A stretch of DNA of 64,000 nucleotides. Source: JAGQWW01 sp041392845. GTDB lineage: Bacteria > Bacteroidota > Bacteroidia > Chitinophagales > Saprospiraceae. The notes beneath the pieces were generated by a model. The model was not told the origin of the DNA. It worked only from the letters and a program-made list of their open reading frames with translations, and did no database searches. Each line of letters begins with the position of its first letter. The stretch's first letter is position 1. This document shows, piece after piece, positions 9,480 through 17,920 of this stretch. The stretch covers positions 7,069 to 71,068 of the forward strand of contig JAWKLG010000031.1 of the NCBI GenBank assembly GCA_041392845.1, in the 5' to 3' direction. The position numbers were made by a program, and so were the translations under genes.

Positions 9480-9878
9480 TTAATAAATGGCAATTTTATT
9501 TTCAACAATCACGTCAGGACATTGTAATCTGTAAATATCCTTGGGTATACAACAAAGCACTACTTTGTTGCCACGAATTCCAATAGGGGATTTTATCAAA
9601 TGTGGATTCCTTGAAAGAATATTCAACCACCCGTCTTCTTCAAATTCTCTTCCGCGAATGTGTTCCTGATAGTAAGGATTAGATTTGTCCAACAAATCTT
9701 TAGGATGCAATTGAAGTGCTCTTAAAATTCTAATCCAGGGAAGGTTACTTTTTGTATAGTCGGCAAATGAATAAGCCTTCACATGAGGAGTTACACTTTT
9801 GGCATAAGCAACCGTTCTTCTTTGAGAATCTGACTCAGGGTTATACAGGATTAATATTTCTCTATTATGGTTTATCAT
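9480..9878 (-). CDS. ArsC/Spx-like thioredoxin-fold protein lacking the catalytic cysteine
   Basis: This 132-residue protein shows the ArsC/Spx family shape: an opening beta strand (EILILYNPESDS), a middle helix region and the C-terminal block around LIKSPIGIRGNKVVLCCIP (about 96-114), which corresponds to the family's L-K-x-P-I-x-x-x-G segment. In arsenate reductases and Spx proteins the first loop carries the active Cys (CxxC or CTTC). Here that loop reads YNPESDSQRR with no Cys. The two Cys near residues 110-111 and one near 120 are not at that position. Arsenate or disulfide reductase activity by the usual route is therefore unlikely. A stress-related or regulatory role is possible. It is convergent with the DUF1501 gene (15-bp gap). 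Family placement is by eye. Confidence 0.7.
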   Translation of the reverse strand: MINHNREILILYNPESDSQRRTVAYAKSVTPHVKAYSFADYTKSNLPWIRILRALQLHPKDLLDKSNPYYQEHIRGREFEEDGWLNILSRNPHLIKSPIGIRGNKVVLCCIPKDIYRLQCPDVIVENKIAIY

Positions 9879-10068
9879 GGCAATGTTATTTTGTTGTTTT
9901 TTAATTATTTAAAATAAAATATTGCATTTTAAAACAAAAGCAATACAAAAATATATTAAAAAATTCAAAATCTTATAATATTGTAACGTGATTTTATTCG
10001 CCATTGTTCAGGATTAAGAGCCTTTGCCTATCTTGGGAAACCATTTAAAAATCAAAATTTGCCCTAAG

Positions 10069-11241
10069 ATGGAAAGGAAATTCTCCTGGTTGTTTTTACT
10101 GCTTATACTTTGCGCTTGTGGGACTTTAAAAAATACCAAAGAGGGCAAACTAGAAGATGGAACCTTTAAGTTTGCTACCTATAATACATCACTTTTTCAG
10201 AAACAAAAGGGCGGATTAATTCTAAAACTTAAGAATGAGAATGATGAACAAGCTTTACAATTAGCAAAAATCATTCGTTCAGTTCAGCCGGATTTTATTT
10301 TGCTTCAAGAGTTTGATTATGATTCAGCAGGTATTGCTCTTGAGTATTTTAAAAGGAATTTTCTTCAAAATCTTGAAATTGGTCTGGATACGATTCAATA
10401 CAAATACTCCAAGACCTTTCCTTCCAATACAGGATTGAATTCAGGCATCGATATCGATGAGAATGGAAAAATTGCCAATCCCGGGGATGCATATGGATTT
10501 GGTTTTTTTGATGGACAATATGGATTTGCAGTGCTTTCGCGATATCCTTTTGATACTAACTCCATTCGAACATTTCAAAATTTCAAATGGAAAGATATGC
10601 CTGGAGCGGTTTTACCCCAAAAAGAAAATGGAGAATCTTTTTATAGCCAGGAAGCCTTGGAGGTTTTCAGACTTTCGTCAAAAAACCATGTTGACCTGCC
10701 TGTAGTCTTGCCTAGCGGAAAAATTATTCATGCGTTGATTAGCCATCCTACTCCGCCTGTCTTTGACGGAAAGGAAGACAGAAATGGAAAACGAAATCAT
10801 GATGAAATCCGTCTTTGGAAGGATTACATTCAAAATGCTGCGTATTTAAAAGATGATAATAATAGAACCGGTGGCCTTGAAAAAGATGCCCATTTTGTAA
10901 TAATGGGTGATTTGAATGCAGACCCCAATGACGGGGACAGCTATCAGCAGTCGATAAGGCAATTGCTTGATTTGGAAGAAGTGAATCAGGAAGTAGCTTA
11001 TGGAAAATGGGTTCCAAAAAGTGAAGGCGGAAAAGAAGCCCAACAAAAAAAGGATGATACAGGCGACCCGGCTTTTGATACTTCATTTTTTGGTTTGCGG
11101 GTGGACTATGTTCTTCCTGACAAAGCTTTAAATGTGATAAATACCGGAGTATTTTGGCCTTCTAGTCAAAAAAATCAACTGGAAATTTCAAAAGGAAATC
11201 CATCTGATCATTTGATGGTTTGGTTAGAATTTAGCCTTTAA
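10069..11241 (+). CDS. Endonuclease/exonuclease/phosphatase family lipoprotein
   Basis: I start this gene at the ATG at 10069, not the upstream in-frame TTG at 10024, because the ATG begins a clean lipoprotein signal (MERKFSWLFLLLILCAC). The 390-residue product then shows the endonuclease/exonuclease/phosphatase fold: FATYNTSLF near the N-terminus, LLQEFD (metal-binding Glu), GDLNADPND (catalytic Asp/Asn), and the closing PSDHLMVWLEF (Asp-His pair). Lipid anchoring and the fold suggest a periplasmic or surface nuclease or phosphodiesterase, possibly for phosphate or nucleotide scavenging. The actual substrate cannot be deduced. The gene stands alone between the ArsC-like gene (divergent) and the peptide transporter. 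Confidence 0.88.
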   Translation: MERKFSWLFLLLILCACGTLKNTKEGKLEDGTFKFATYNTSLFQKQKGGLILKLKNENDEQALQLAKIIRSVQPDFILLQEFDYDSAGIALEYFKRNFLQNLEIGLDTIQYKYSKTFPSNTGLNSGIDIDENGKIANPGDAYGFGFFDGQYGFAVLSRYPFDTNSIRTFQNFKWKDMPGAVLPQKENGESFYSQEALEVFRLSSKNHVDLPVVLPSGKIIHALISHPTPPVFDGKEDRNGKRNHDEIRLWKDYIQNAAYLKDDNNRTGGLEKDAHFVIMGDLNADPNDGDSYQQSIRQLLDLEEVNQEVAYGKWVPKSEGGKEAQQKKDDTGDPAFDTSFFGLRVDYVLPDKALNVINTGVFWPSSQKNQLEISKGNPSDHLMVWLEFSL

Positions 11242-11532
11242 AAAAAGTGGAGCCGGATAATTCAATCCGACCCCCTTCTATAACAACTATTGAACTGTGA
11301 TAACAATCTTACCTGCCGGAAAATGATTTCCGAACAGAAATATCTTTGAATCGTTGCGGTGATTTTTTGAAAATGCAGATGCAGTTACATCGTTCAATAG
11401 GTAGGTACGAAGTGGATTACCAATTCGGATTTCCAAAAGTATATTTTTTTTAAAAAAAATTCGAATCCTTAGTTTTAAGCAACTCTTTTTCCCATTTTTG
11501 GAATTCACATAAAACAACAAAACCCTGTTAGA

Positions 11533-13065
11533 ATGGCGGACAACAAGATCAAACTAAGCGAATTTCCCTCAACATTTTGGGCAGTAAATACCATGGAAAT
11601 CTTTGAAAGGATGGCCTGGTACGGATTTTTTGCTGTTTCTTCTCTTTACATTACAGGTGCAGTTGAAGAAGGGGGGCTTGGATTTTCTGATTCAGATCGA
11701 GGAGTACTGCAGGGTGTTGTAACCTTCTTTTTGTATTTATTTCCAGTGGTTACGGGAGCCTTGGCAGATAGATATGGTTTTAAGAAAATGCTGATCGCAG
11801 CTTTCCTTGTTCTTGTTCCCGCTTATTATTTATTGGGCCAGTTCAAGACTTTTCCTACCTTCTTTCTGGCCTTTTTACTGGTCGCTATCGGAGCAGCCAT
11901 GTTCAAACCCGTGATTATTGGCACCATTTCAAAGGTGACCAATGACAGGACCTCGTCTATGGGCTTCGGTATATTTTATATGATGGTAAATATTGGTGGA
12001 TTTGTGGGTCCAATAGTAGCCGGAATTGTTCGTGGTTGGGATTGGTCTTATGTATTCATCGCTTCCGCCATGTGGATTAGTATTAATTTTATCATTGTCT
12101 TTTTCTTTTTTAAAGAGCCTACTTCAGAAAGCAAATCTGCCAATCCCCGTAAACTGGGGAAGGTGTTTGCCGACATGGTTGAAGTACTTGGAAATGGAAG
12201 GTTTTTCCTATTTGTTTTTGGTTTACTAGCCCTGTTGGTTATCGGTTCTAAGTTCACTTCAGACGGAAATTTCACCTGGAATGATATCATTTTGATTGGA
12301 GGTGCATGGGTTGGAATCAATGTAATCTATGACCTGATTTTGGGGAGCGGTGGACGTGAGACATCGAGACCATGGTTGACTCAAAAGATGAAACTGGGAG
12401 ATTGGAAATTTGCCCTGTTTCTTTTGATCATGTCCGGCTTTTGGACTTGTTTTAATCAATTGTTTTATACGCTTCCTCTACATATCCGTGACTTCACAGA
12501 CACCTCCGATGTAATGGGTGCCTTTACCGGATTTTTGAGTGCGGTTGGACTTGACTCCTGGGCTACAGGATTTTCAGAATCTATGGCCAATGAAGGTCAA
12601 ATGAATCCTGAATACATGATCAACTTCAATGCCGGAGCCATCATTCTTTTCCAGGTCTTGATTTCTTATTTGGTAACAAGGCTCAAGCCTTTCACTACTA
12701 TTTTCTATGGTACTTTGATTACTGTAGTTAGTTTTTCAGTGCTGGTTTTTGGTACCACCGGATGGATTGTCTTTGCAGGCATTCTGATTTTCAGCTTTGG
12801 GGAAATGTTGGCCAGTCCTAAATCAAAAGAATATACCGGTAAAATTGCTCCGCCTGAAAAGGTAGCCATGTACATGGGTTACTTCTACTGGTGTGTAGCT
12901 CTTGGAAATCTATTTGGAGGAATCCTCTCAGGCCAATTGTATGCAAAATACGGTGTCGATGGAATGCAACGCCCGGACATCATGTGGGGCATCTTTGCAG
13001 GGCTGGCATTGTTCTCAGCAGCCGCTGTATATTTCTATGACAGATTGGTGATTAAGAGGGGATAG
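11533..13065 (+). CDS. POT/PTR2 family proton-coupled peptide transporter
   Basis: A 510-residue integral membrane protein of the major facilitator superfamily with about 12-14 hydrophobic segments. The POT signature ExxERMxxYG is present at about 22-31 (EIFERMAWYG), followed by the GALADRYGFKK loop between helices 2 and 3. The family imports di- and tripeptides with protons across the inner membrane. The spacing between the first and second six-helix bundles carries an extended loop (about 330-350) as in several Bacteroidota members. The start ATG lies shortly after an AT-rich spacer. A heptanucleotide repeat and a 36-bp palindrome follow the stop and separate it from the convergent YceI gene. 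Confidence 0.93.
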   Translation: MADNKIKLSEFPSTFWAVNTMEIFERMAWYGFFAVSSLYITGAVEEGGLGFSDSDRGVLQGVVTFFLYLFPVVTGALADRYGFKKMLIAAFLVLVPAYYLLGQFKTFPTFFLAFLLVAIGAAMFKPVIIGTISKVTNDRTSSMGFGIFYMMVNIGGFVGPIVAGIVRGWDWSYVFIASAMWISINFIIVFFFFKEPTSESKSANPRKLGKVFADMVEVLGNGRFFLFVFGLLALLVIGSKFTSDGNFTWNDIILIGGAWVGINVIYDLILGSGGRETSRPWLTQKMKLGDWKFALFLLIMSGFWTCFNQLFYTLPLHIRDFTDTSDVMGAFTGFLSAVGLDSWATGFSESMANEGQMNPEYMINFNAGAIILFQVLISYLVTRLKPFTTIFYGTLITVVSFSVLVFGTTGWIVFAGILIFSFGEMLASPKSKEYTGKIAPPEKVAMYMGYFYWCVALGNLFGGILSGQLYAKYGVDGMQRPDIMWGIFAGLALFSAAAVYFYDRLVIKRG

Positions 13066-13069
13066 GTGG

Positions 13070-13111
13070 TTGGTCTTTGGCTGTTGGCTGTTGGCTGTTG
13101 GCTGTTGGCTG
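13070..13111. repeat. Heptanucleotide tandem repeat (ttggctg)
   Basis: Five exact copies of ttggctg (13077-13111) are preceded by one degenerate copy (13070-13076). The array starts 5 bp after the stop codon of the peptide transporter. It is non-coding and shares its 7-bp period with arrays at 16329, 21468 and 41818. Confidence 0.95.
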
Positions 13112-13209
13112 TTTAAGATGATGTTTTCCATGCACTTAGGGAAATTATTTTGGTAATTTTTCTGAACATTTTACCAACGTGAGCGGAGCTTCAGATTCGT
13201 TCATAACAA

Positions 13210-13245
13210 CTGGTAGAGCCGCCATGCATGGCGGCTCTACCAGTC
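13210..13245. terminator. 36-bp perfect palindrome, probable bidirectional terminator
   Basis: The two 18-bp halves (13210-13227 and 13228-13245) are exact reverse complements, with the centre at atgcat. The palindrome lies between two convergent genes (transporter ending 13065, YceI ending 13303) and is followed on the plus strand by a short T-run (13249-13253). The position and strong GC-rich stem fit a terminator working for both strands. The lack of any loop and the length also fit a small palindromic repeat element. Confidence 0.75.
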
Positions 13246-13302
13246 AGTTTTTCCATTATAATATTCACTAATTCAGTCATTCACTTATTCAAAATTGCCA
13301 AA

Positions 13303-13848
13303 TTATCCCTTCGCCAATTGGGCACTGATTTCCAATTTTACTTCTTCGCCTACCAGCATTCCACCGGATTCGGTGATGGTATTCCATTTAAGGCCGAAGT
13401 CTTTTCTGTTCAATTTTCCTTTAAGTTCAAAACCGGCTTTTTCATTTCCCCAAGGATCTTTAACAGTTCCGTTGTAATCTACATCAAGCGTAACAGGCTT
13501 GGTTACTTCTCTGATGGTCAAATCTCCCGTTAGTTGATAGTCATCTCCTGTCTTGGTCAATTTTCCATTTTTGAAAGTCATATGAGGATAACGGTCAGCA
13601 GCGAAAAAATCATCAGATTTCAAGTGATTGTCACGATCTTCACTATTGGTGCTAATGGAATTGATATCCACTACGAATTCTACTTTGGCACCGTCAAAAT
13701 CTTCGTTGTCGCTGTACACATCACCCGAAAAAGAATCGAAACGTCCTGTTACTGTTGAAATTACCAGGTGCTTCACTTTAAACTGTACTTCTGTATGTGA
13801 TGGATCTATTGCCCATTTTTGTGCGGTCATTACATTTGTTTCTGCCAT
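13303..13848 (-). CDS. YceI family protein (polyisoprenoid-binding lipocalin-like)
   Basis: The 181-residue product is a full-length YceI domain: WAIDPSHTEVQFKVKHLVIS at the start, then VTGRFDSFSGDV, FVVDINSISTN, RDNHLKSDDFF and the closing GEEVKLEISAQL. The family forms a lipocalin-like barrel that binds long isoprenoid or fatty chains. Many members are exported, but this one has no signal peptide (MAETNVMTAQKW), so it is probably cytoplasmic. A symmetric site ATTGAAT-N6-ATTCAAT (13884-13903) lies just upstream, and the next gene upstream encodes a Crp/Fnr regulator, suggesting regulated expression. Physiological role unknown; stress and isoprenoid handling are suggested for relatives. Confidence 0.93.
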   Translation of the reverse strand: MAETNVMTAQKWAIDPSHTEVQFKVKHLVISTVTGRFDSFSGDVYSDNEDFDGAKVEFVVDINSISTNSEDRDNHLKSDDFFAADRYPHMTFKNGKLTKTGDDYQLTGDLTIREVTKPVTLDVDYNGTVKDPWGNEKAGFELKGKLNRKDFGLKWNTITESGGMLVGEEVKLEISAQLAKG

Positions 13849-13883
13849 GATTATTGAATTTTTGAGTTAATTAATGTTATTAC

Positions 13884-13903
13884 ATTGAATGACAAAATTC
13901 AAT
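13884..13903. promoter_or_regulatory. Candidate operator: ATTGAAT-N6-ATTCAAT
   Basis: Perfect 7-bp arms (13884-13890, 13897-13903) flank a 6-base spacer, 36 bp upstream of the YceI start. The inner TGAAT-N6-ATTCA has the 5-6-5 geometry of Crp-type boxes. A Crp/Fnr regulator is encoded immediately upstream, so it is the first candidate to bind here. This is inference from geometry and location only. Confidence 0.45.
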
Positions 13904-13943
13904 AATTGTTCATAGAAAAACCTTGAACCAGGTTAAGAAAACA

Positions 13944-14597
13944 TTATTTCTTTCTGGAAAGCCTTCTGCGAATCTTGCTGAGAAATTCAGGAGTAATACC
14001 AAGGTAGGAAGCTATGTATTTCAAAGGAACCAGGTTTTCTAAATCCGGATATTTCTCACGAAACAATTGATACCTGGATTCTGCATCGTAGGCATGGTCA
14101 CGCATGATTCGCTGTTGGTGTGCAATCAAAGCGTTTTGAAAAATGATTCTGAAGTACCTTTCTGTTTCTGGTACTTTTTGATACAAATCTTCCAAGCCGG
14201 ATTTTGAAATTTGCAGAACCACAGATGGCATTAAAGCTCTGATAGAATAATTGGAAGGAAGTTCGTTTAAAAGGCTATTCAAGTCGGCTGTCCACCACAT
14301 GGGTGATGCAAATTGTAACACATGTTCAAATCCGTTTTCATCTGCGAATGAGTTCATCAGGCATCCCTCTACTACCAGCGTGAAATATTTACAGGGTTGT
14401 CCAATCTCAAGTATGACTTCCTTGTTTTTAAGTTTTTTATATTTAAAAAGAGAGAAGAAATAAATAGCATCTTCCTCACTGAGGGTGATGTACGACTTTA
14501 ATTTTTCCTGCAACCATTTTGCATCCGGTACCAGAGACTCCAAAGATTTTGAATTTGTTTTTTCAGGGAAGATATTTTCCCTTAAATTGTTTTCCAA
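13944..14597 (-). CDS. Crp/Fnr family transcription regulator
   Basis: The 217-residue protein has a cyclic-nucleotide-binding-type beta barrel (about 40-140: EVILEIGQPCKYFTLVVEGCLMNSF) and a C-terminal winged-helix region (about 175-215: VPLKYIASYLGITPEFLSKIRRRLSRK). It lacks the RxS phosphate-binding cassette typical of true cAMP receptors and the Cys cluster of Fnr. This matches the large Bacteroidota group of ligand-unknown Crp/Fnr proteins. The N-terminus carries about 30 residues beyond the usual family start, and only 19 bp separate the proposed start from the divergent SRPBCC start at 14617. Either the promoters overlap into each other's coding regions or translation begins further in. 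It likely controls the neighbours (YceI, SRPBCC-permease), but this is inference. Confidence 0.9.
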   Translation of the reverse strand: MENNLRENIFPEKTNSKSLESLVPDAKWLQEKLKSYITLSEEDAIYFFSLFKYKKLKNKEVILEIGQPCKYFTLVVEGCLMNSFADENGFEHVLQFASPMWWTADLNSLLNELPSNYSIRALMPSVVLQISKSGLEDLYQKVPETERYFRIIFQNALIAHQQRIMRDHAYDAESRYQLFREKYPDLENLVPLKYIASYLGITPEFLSKIRRRLSRKK

Positions 14598-14616
14598 ATT
14601 AAGCTAATTCTTCAAA

Positions 14617-15066
14617 ATGAGACCACCCGTCACAGCAGAAATCAGCATCCAATCTACAGCAAAAGAAGTTTTATCCTGTTTTTACGATCCTACACACCTA
14701 AAAGGTTGGTGGGGCGTAGAAAGGTCTTTGATTGAATTGAAAAACGGTGGATTGTACAACCTCGCCTGGGAAATAAGTGATAAAGGATTTAAATATGTTT
14801 CTTCAGGTACAATTTCACAATATGAAGAGGGTTTGATATTAGAATTGGAAAATATGGTTTACTTCAATCCTGAAAAGTCAATACTTGGGCCCATGAAAAT
14901 GAGCTTTGAAGTTTTTGATGTAAGTGAGCAAGAAACTTTATTGAAAGTTAAACAGGACGGATATCAGGAAGGTGGTGATTGGGACTGGTATTATGAAGCA
15001 GTAAAAGGTGCATGGCCCAAAGCGCTTGAATTTTTAAAAAGTTACCTTGAAGGTTTAAAAGTTTGA
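14617..15066 (+). CDS. SRPBCC/AHSA1-like ligand-binding protein
   Basis: A 149-residue protein with the START/AHSA1 (SRPBCC) shape. It opens with a strand and helix TAEISIQSTAKEVLSCFYDPTHLKGWW, has a run of strands (GGLYNLAWEISDKG, YVSSGTISQYEEGLILELEN) and a final helix DWDWYYEAVKGAWPKALEFLKSYLEGL. The family binds hydrophobic ligands or acts as a co-chaperone; no ligand can be named. It precedes the APC permease by 10 bp on the same strand, so the two are likely co-transcribed. Divergent from the Crp/Fnr gene with only 19 bp between starts. Confidence 0.85.
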   Translation: MRPPVTAEISIQSTAKEVLSCFYDPTHLKGWWGVERSLIELKNGGLYNLAWEISDKGFKYVSSGTISQYEEGLILELENMVYFNPEKSILGPMKMSFEVFDVSEQETLLKVKQDGYQEGGDWDWYYEAVKGAWPKALEFLKSYLEGLKV

Positions 15067-15076
15067 TGAAAAATCG

Positions 15077-16348
15077 ATGCTGAAAAATGAGAAAATAGGT
15101 TGGAAAAGTGCCACAGCATTGGTCGTTGCCAATATGATTGGCACGGGGGTTTTTACCAGTCTCGGATTTCAAGTCTTAGGAACGACCAATACCATTTCTA
15201 TTTTATTACTTTGGATTTTGGGAGGCCTGATTGCTATTGCCGGTGCTTTTTCCTATGCTGAACTGGGTGCAAAATATCCTCGTTCCGGAGGTGAGTACCA
15301 TTATCTTTCAAAAATTTACCATCCAATTGTTGGCTATTTGTCAGGATGGGTTTCAATAACTGTAGGATTTGCTGCACCTATCGCGCTGGCTGCAATGGCA
15401 CTTGGCAAATATGTCTCTTTTTTAATGCCAATTTCAGCCTCCTGGATCGCAAGTATCGCGGTTTTGGTGGTTGCCATGATCCATTCCTTGAATTTAAAAA
15501 GCAGTAGCCGCTTTCAAAATGTTACTACATTTTTAAAAATCTTATTAATTGGTGGCTTCATAATCTGTGGATTTTTTATTCAAAGTCCGGAAAATGCATT
15601 GGATTATTCTTCTTCCTGGACCGGTGAAATTTGGATGCCTGTGTTTGCAGTTTCTTTGGTTTATGTGACTTATTCATATACCGGTTGGAATGCAGCAGCA
15701 TATGTGGTAGAGGAAATACGAGAGCCGGTTAAAAACCTGCCCAAGGCACTTTTAAGGGGAACTCTTTTGGTCACTGTGCTTTATGTGTTACTCAACTGGA
15801 TGTTTTTATCACATGCTACCATTGCAGATTTGGCAGGAAAAGTTGAAGTAGGGCAAGTAGTAGCAGAAAAGATTTTGGGTGAACAGGGTGGGCAAATGAT
15901 AAGTCTGGCGATTGCCTTGTTTTTGATTTCCAGTATCAGCGCCATGGTTTGGGTAGGCCCAAGGGTGAGTCTAGTAATGGCTGAGGATTATTCTTTTTGG
16001 CGTTTTTTAAAAAATAAAAACAAACATGAAATCCCGGTTCGGGCAATTTGGTTTCAAACAGCCATTAGTTTGTTGATGATCTGGACTGGCACTTTTGAAG
16101 CGGTGCTTTTGTATTGTGGATTCATCCTTCAAATATTTAGTGCGCTTACTGTTGCTGGTACCTTTTTTATTGATAGAAAAGACCTTCCTTACAAAAATCC
16201 AACACATCCATGGCTGCCTGCCTTTTTCCTGATTATCAGCATTTGGGTATTGGGATTTCTCATCTATGAAAAACCAACTGAAAGCCTTTTTGGTTTGAGT
16301 AATTTAATTCTTGGATTGGTGACGTATAGGCTGGGGGCTAGGAGCTAG
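15077..16348 (+). CDS. APC family amino acid permease
   Basis: The 423-residue product has about 12 hydrophobic helices and the APC-family first-helix motif MIGTGVFTSLG (about 20-30), followed by GGLIAIAGAFSYAELGAKYPRSGGEY, which is diagnostic of amino acid/polyamine permeases of the LAT/AGT-like group. It imports or exchanges amino acids across the inner membrane; the substrate cannot be predicted. It follows the SRPBCC gene by 10 bp. The last codons and stop lie inside three copies of an NGCTRGG heptad (16329-16349), so the C-terminal RLGARS is encoded by repeat DNA and may be a recent length variant. Confidence 0.92.
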   Translation: MLKNEKIGWKSATALVVANMIGTGVFTSLGFQVLGTTNTISILLLWILGGLIAIAGAFSYAELGAKYPRSGGEYHYLSKIYHPIVGYLSGWVSITVGFAAPIALAAMALGKYVSFLMPISASWIASIAVLVVAMIHSLNLKSSSRFQNVTTFLKILLIGGFIICGFFIQSPENALDYSSSWTGEIWMPVFAVSLVYVTYSYTGWNAAAYVVEEIREPVKNLPKALLRGTLLVTVLYVLLNWMFLSHATIADLAGKVEVGQVVAEKILGEQGGQMISLAIALFLISSISAMVWVGPRVSLVMAEDYSFWRFLKNKNKHEIPVRAIWFQTAISLLMIWTGTFEAVLLYCGFILQIFSALTVAGTFFIDRKDLPYKNPTHPWLPAFFLIISIWVLGFLIYEKPTESLFGLSNLILGLVTYRLGARS

Positions 16349-16349
16349 G
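16329..16349. repeat. Three NGCTRGG heptads over the permease stop codon
   Basis: Units ggctggg, ggctagg and agctagg lie head to tail and include the TAG stop at 16346-16348. They are the same heptad family (opposite strand) as the 17-unit CCYAGNA array at 21468-21586. Confidence 0.8.
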
Positions 16350-16377
16350 TGAATTGATCTTTATTATTAAAAAATTT

Positions 16378-17868
16378 TCATTCCCCTCCCTTACTCCACT
16401 CCAAAGGAAAATCATCAGGCTCAAATCCCCATAAATAGGGAAGCAGGAAATATACAATCACTACCAATAGTCCGATAGATATTAGGTTCATTACCAAACC
16501 TGCTTTTACCATGTCTTTGATGGACAGAAATCCGGATCCAAAAACAACTGCATTGGGCGGTGTTGCTACCGGCAACATGAAAGCACAGGAGGCAGCAACC
16601 GTGGCTCCCACCATTAAAATGTAAGGGTGGACATCGATGGTCAAGGCAAGGGATGCAAATACGGGCAACAACATAGCCGTTGTTGCAAGATTAGATGTGA
16701 TTTCAGTTAGAAAATTTACAGCGGCAACCAATACAATCAAAAGGATAATCAAGGGAACACTATTTAACAATACCATTTGATTGCCTATCCATGAAGCAAG
16801 TCCGGTGTCCTTAAATCCCTGAGCGATTGCCAGGCCGCCTCCAAACAACAACAAGATCCCCCAGGGTAGTTGAACTGCTTCCTCCCAGGTAATAATATTT
16901 CTTCCACTTCCCTTTTTAGCTGGTAATAGAAAAAGTAATATCCCCGCTGCAACAGCAATGATGGTGTCGTCAATGCCGGGAATAAACCTTTCCAACAAAA
17001 AAGAACGGGTGATCCAGGCAAAAGCAGTAATGGCAAAAACAAGTAAAACCGTTTTTTCTTCAAAACCTATTTTACCCAGCTTTTCCAACTGTCTTTTTAT
17101 TTCTTCTTTACCTCCGGGAAAGGACTGCTGTTTAAAAAAGCTGGTGTAGGTAATCAGGTACCTCCAACAAATAAAAATCAACAAAACCGAAATGGGTAAA
17201 CCAAAAATGATCCACTGAAAAAATGTTATTTCCACTCCATAAAGTTCCTGGATAACACCTGCCAAAACCAAATTGGGAGGCGTTCCAATCAAAGTCGCAA
17301 TCCCACCAATGGAAGCACTGTAAGCAATGCTTAACATTAAGATTTTTCCAAAAACCTTATTCTCGTTTTCAATGGTTTCCGGATTATCTTTTAGTTGTTT
17401 GATGATGGCCATTCCTATTGGCAACATCATTACGGAAGAGGCTGTATTGGATATCCACATGGATAGAAATCCGGTAGCGATCATAAAACCAAGGATGATG
17501 CTCTTTACATTGGTACCAATAATGTCGATAATGTTGAGCGCAAGTCTTTTGTGCAGATCCCACCTTTCTATCGCGATGGCAAGGATAAAGCCACCGATGT
17601 ATAGAAAAATATATTTATGACCGTAAGACGAAGTAGTCTCACTAAGGTCAAGTGCCCCTGTGAGTGGAAATAAAACAATAGGGAGAAAGGAGGTAACCGC
17701 AATGGGTAAAGCCTCCGTAATCCACCAGGTAGCAATCCACAAGGTGCATGCAAGGACGGCATTTGCCTCCTTGCTCATTCCTTCAGGATGATAGAAAAAC
17801 AGAACCAGGAAAAACAGGGTTGGCCCTAAAATCAGCCCGATTTTTTTAGGGTCTTTTATATAGCTCAT
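16378..17868 (-). CDS. DASS/SLC13 family anion (dicarboxylate) : Na+ symporter
   Basis: I start at the ATG at 17866-17868 (MSYIKDPKK), since the upstream 15 codons do not resemble the family. The 496-residue protein has about 11-12 hydrophobic segments and two SNT motifs, SNTASSVMMLPIG and TSNLATTAMLLPV, that form the sodium and carboxylate sites in the DASS/CitT family. Other family blocks are the ATWWITEALPIAVTSFLPIVLFP region near the N-terminus and ATPPNAVVFGSG near the end. The expected substrates are C4-dicarboxylates, citrate or sulfate across the inner membrane. It is downstream of the alpha-oxoamine synthase on the same strand (52-bp gap). Substrate not determinable from sequence alone. 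Confidence 0.93.
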   Translation of the reverse strand: MSYIKDPKKIGLILGPTLFFLVLFFYHPEGMSKEANAVLACTLWIATWWITEALPIAVTSFLPIVLFPLTGALDLSETTSSYGHKYIFLYIGGFILAIAIERWDLHKRLALNIIDIIGTNVKSIILGFMIATGFLSMWISNTASSVMMLPIGMAIIKQLKDNPETIENENKVFGKILMLSIAYSASIGGIATLIGTPPNLVLAGVIQELYGVEITFFQWIIFGLPISVLLIFICWRYLITYTSFFKQQSFPGGKEEIKRQLEKLGKIGFEEKTVLLVFAITAFAWITRSFLLERFIPGIDDTIIAVAAGILLFLLPAKKGSGRNIITWEEAVQLPWGILLLFGGGLAIAQGFKDTGLASWIGNQMVLLNSVPLIILLIVLVAAVNFLTEITSNLATTAMLLPVFASLALTIDVHPYILMVGATVAASCAFMLPVATPPNAVVFGSGFLSIKDMVKAGLVMNLISIGLLVVIVYFLLPYLWGFEPDDFPLEWSKGGE

Positions 17869-17920
17869 GCATAGAAATTCAAACCAAATGCAAGCTGATC
17901 CCTCCTGCCACAACCGTACG

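Noticed and set aside
10024..10068. Upstream TTG start for the phosphatase-family lipoprotein gene.
   Set aside because: It would put 15 polar residues before the signal peptide; the ATG at 10069 begins the lipoprotein signal cleanly.
11287..11520. Minus-strand open stretch ending in a FPAGKIVITV segment, resembling the tail of a T9SS sorting domain.
   Set aside because: Only the last strand is suggestive; the expected PNP-type start and the preceding strands are absent and the start overlaps the promoter region of the peptide transporter. Kept only as a possible decayed remnant.
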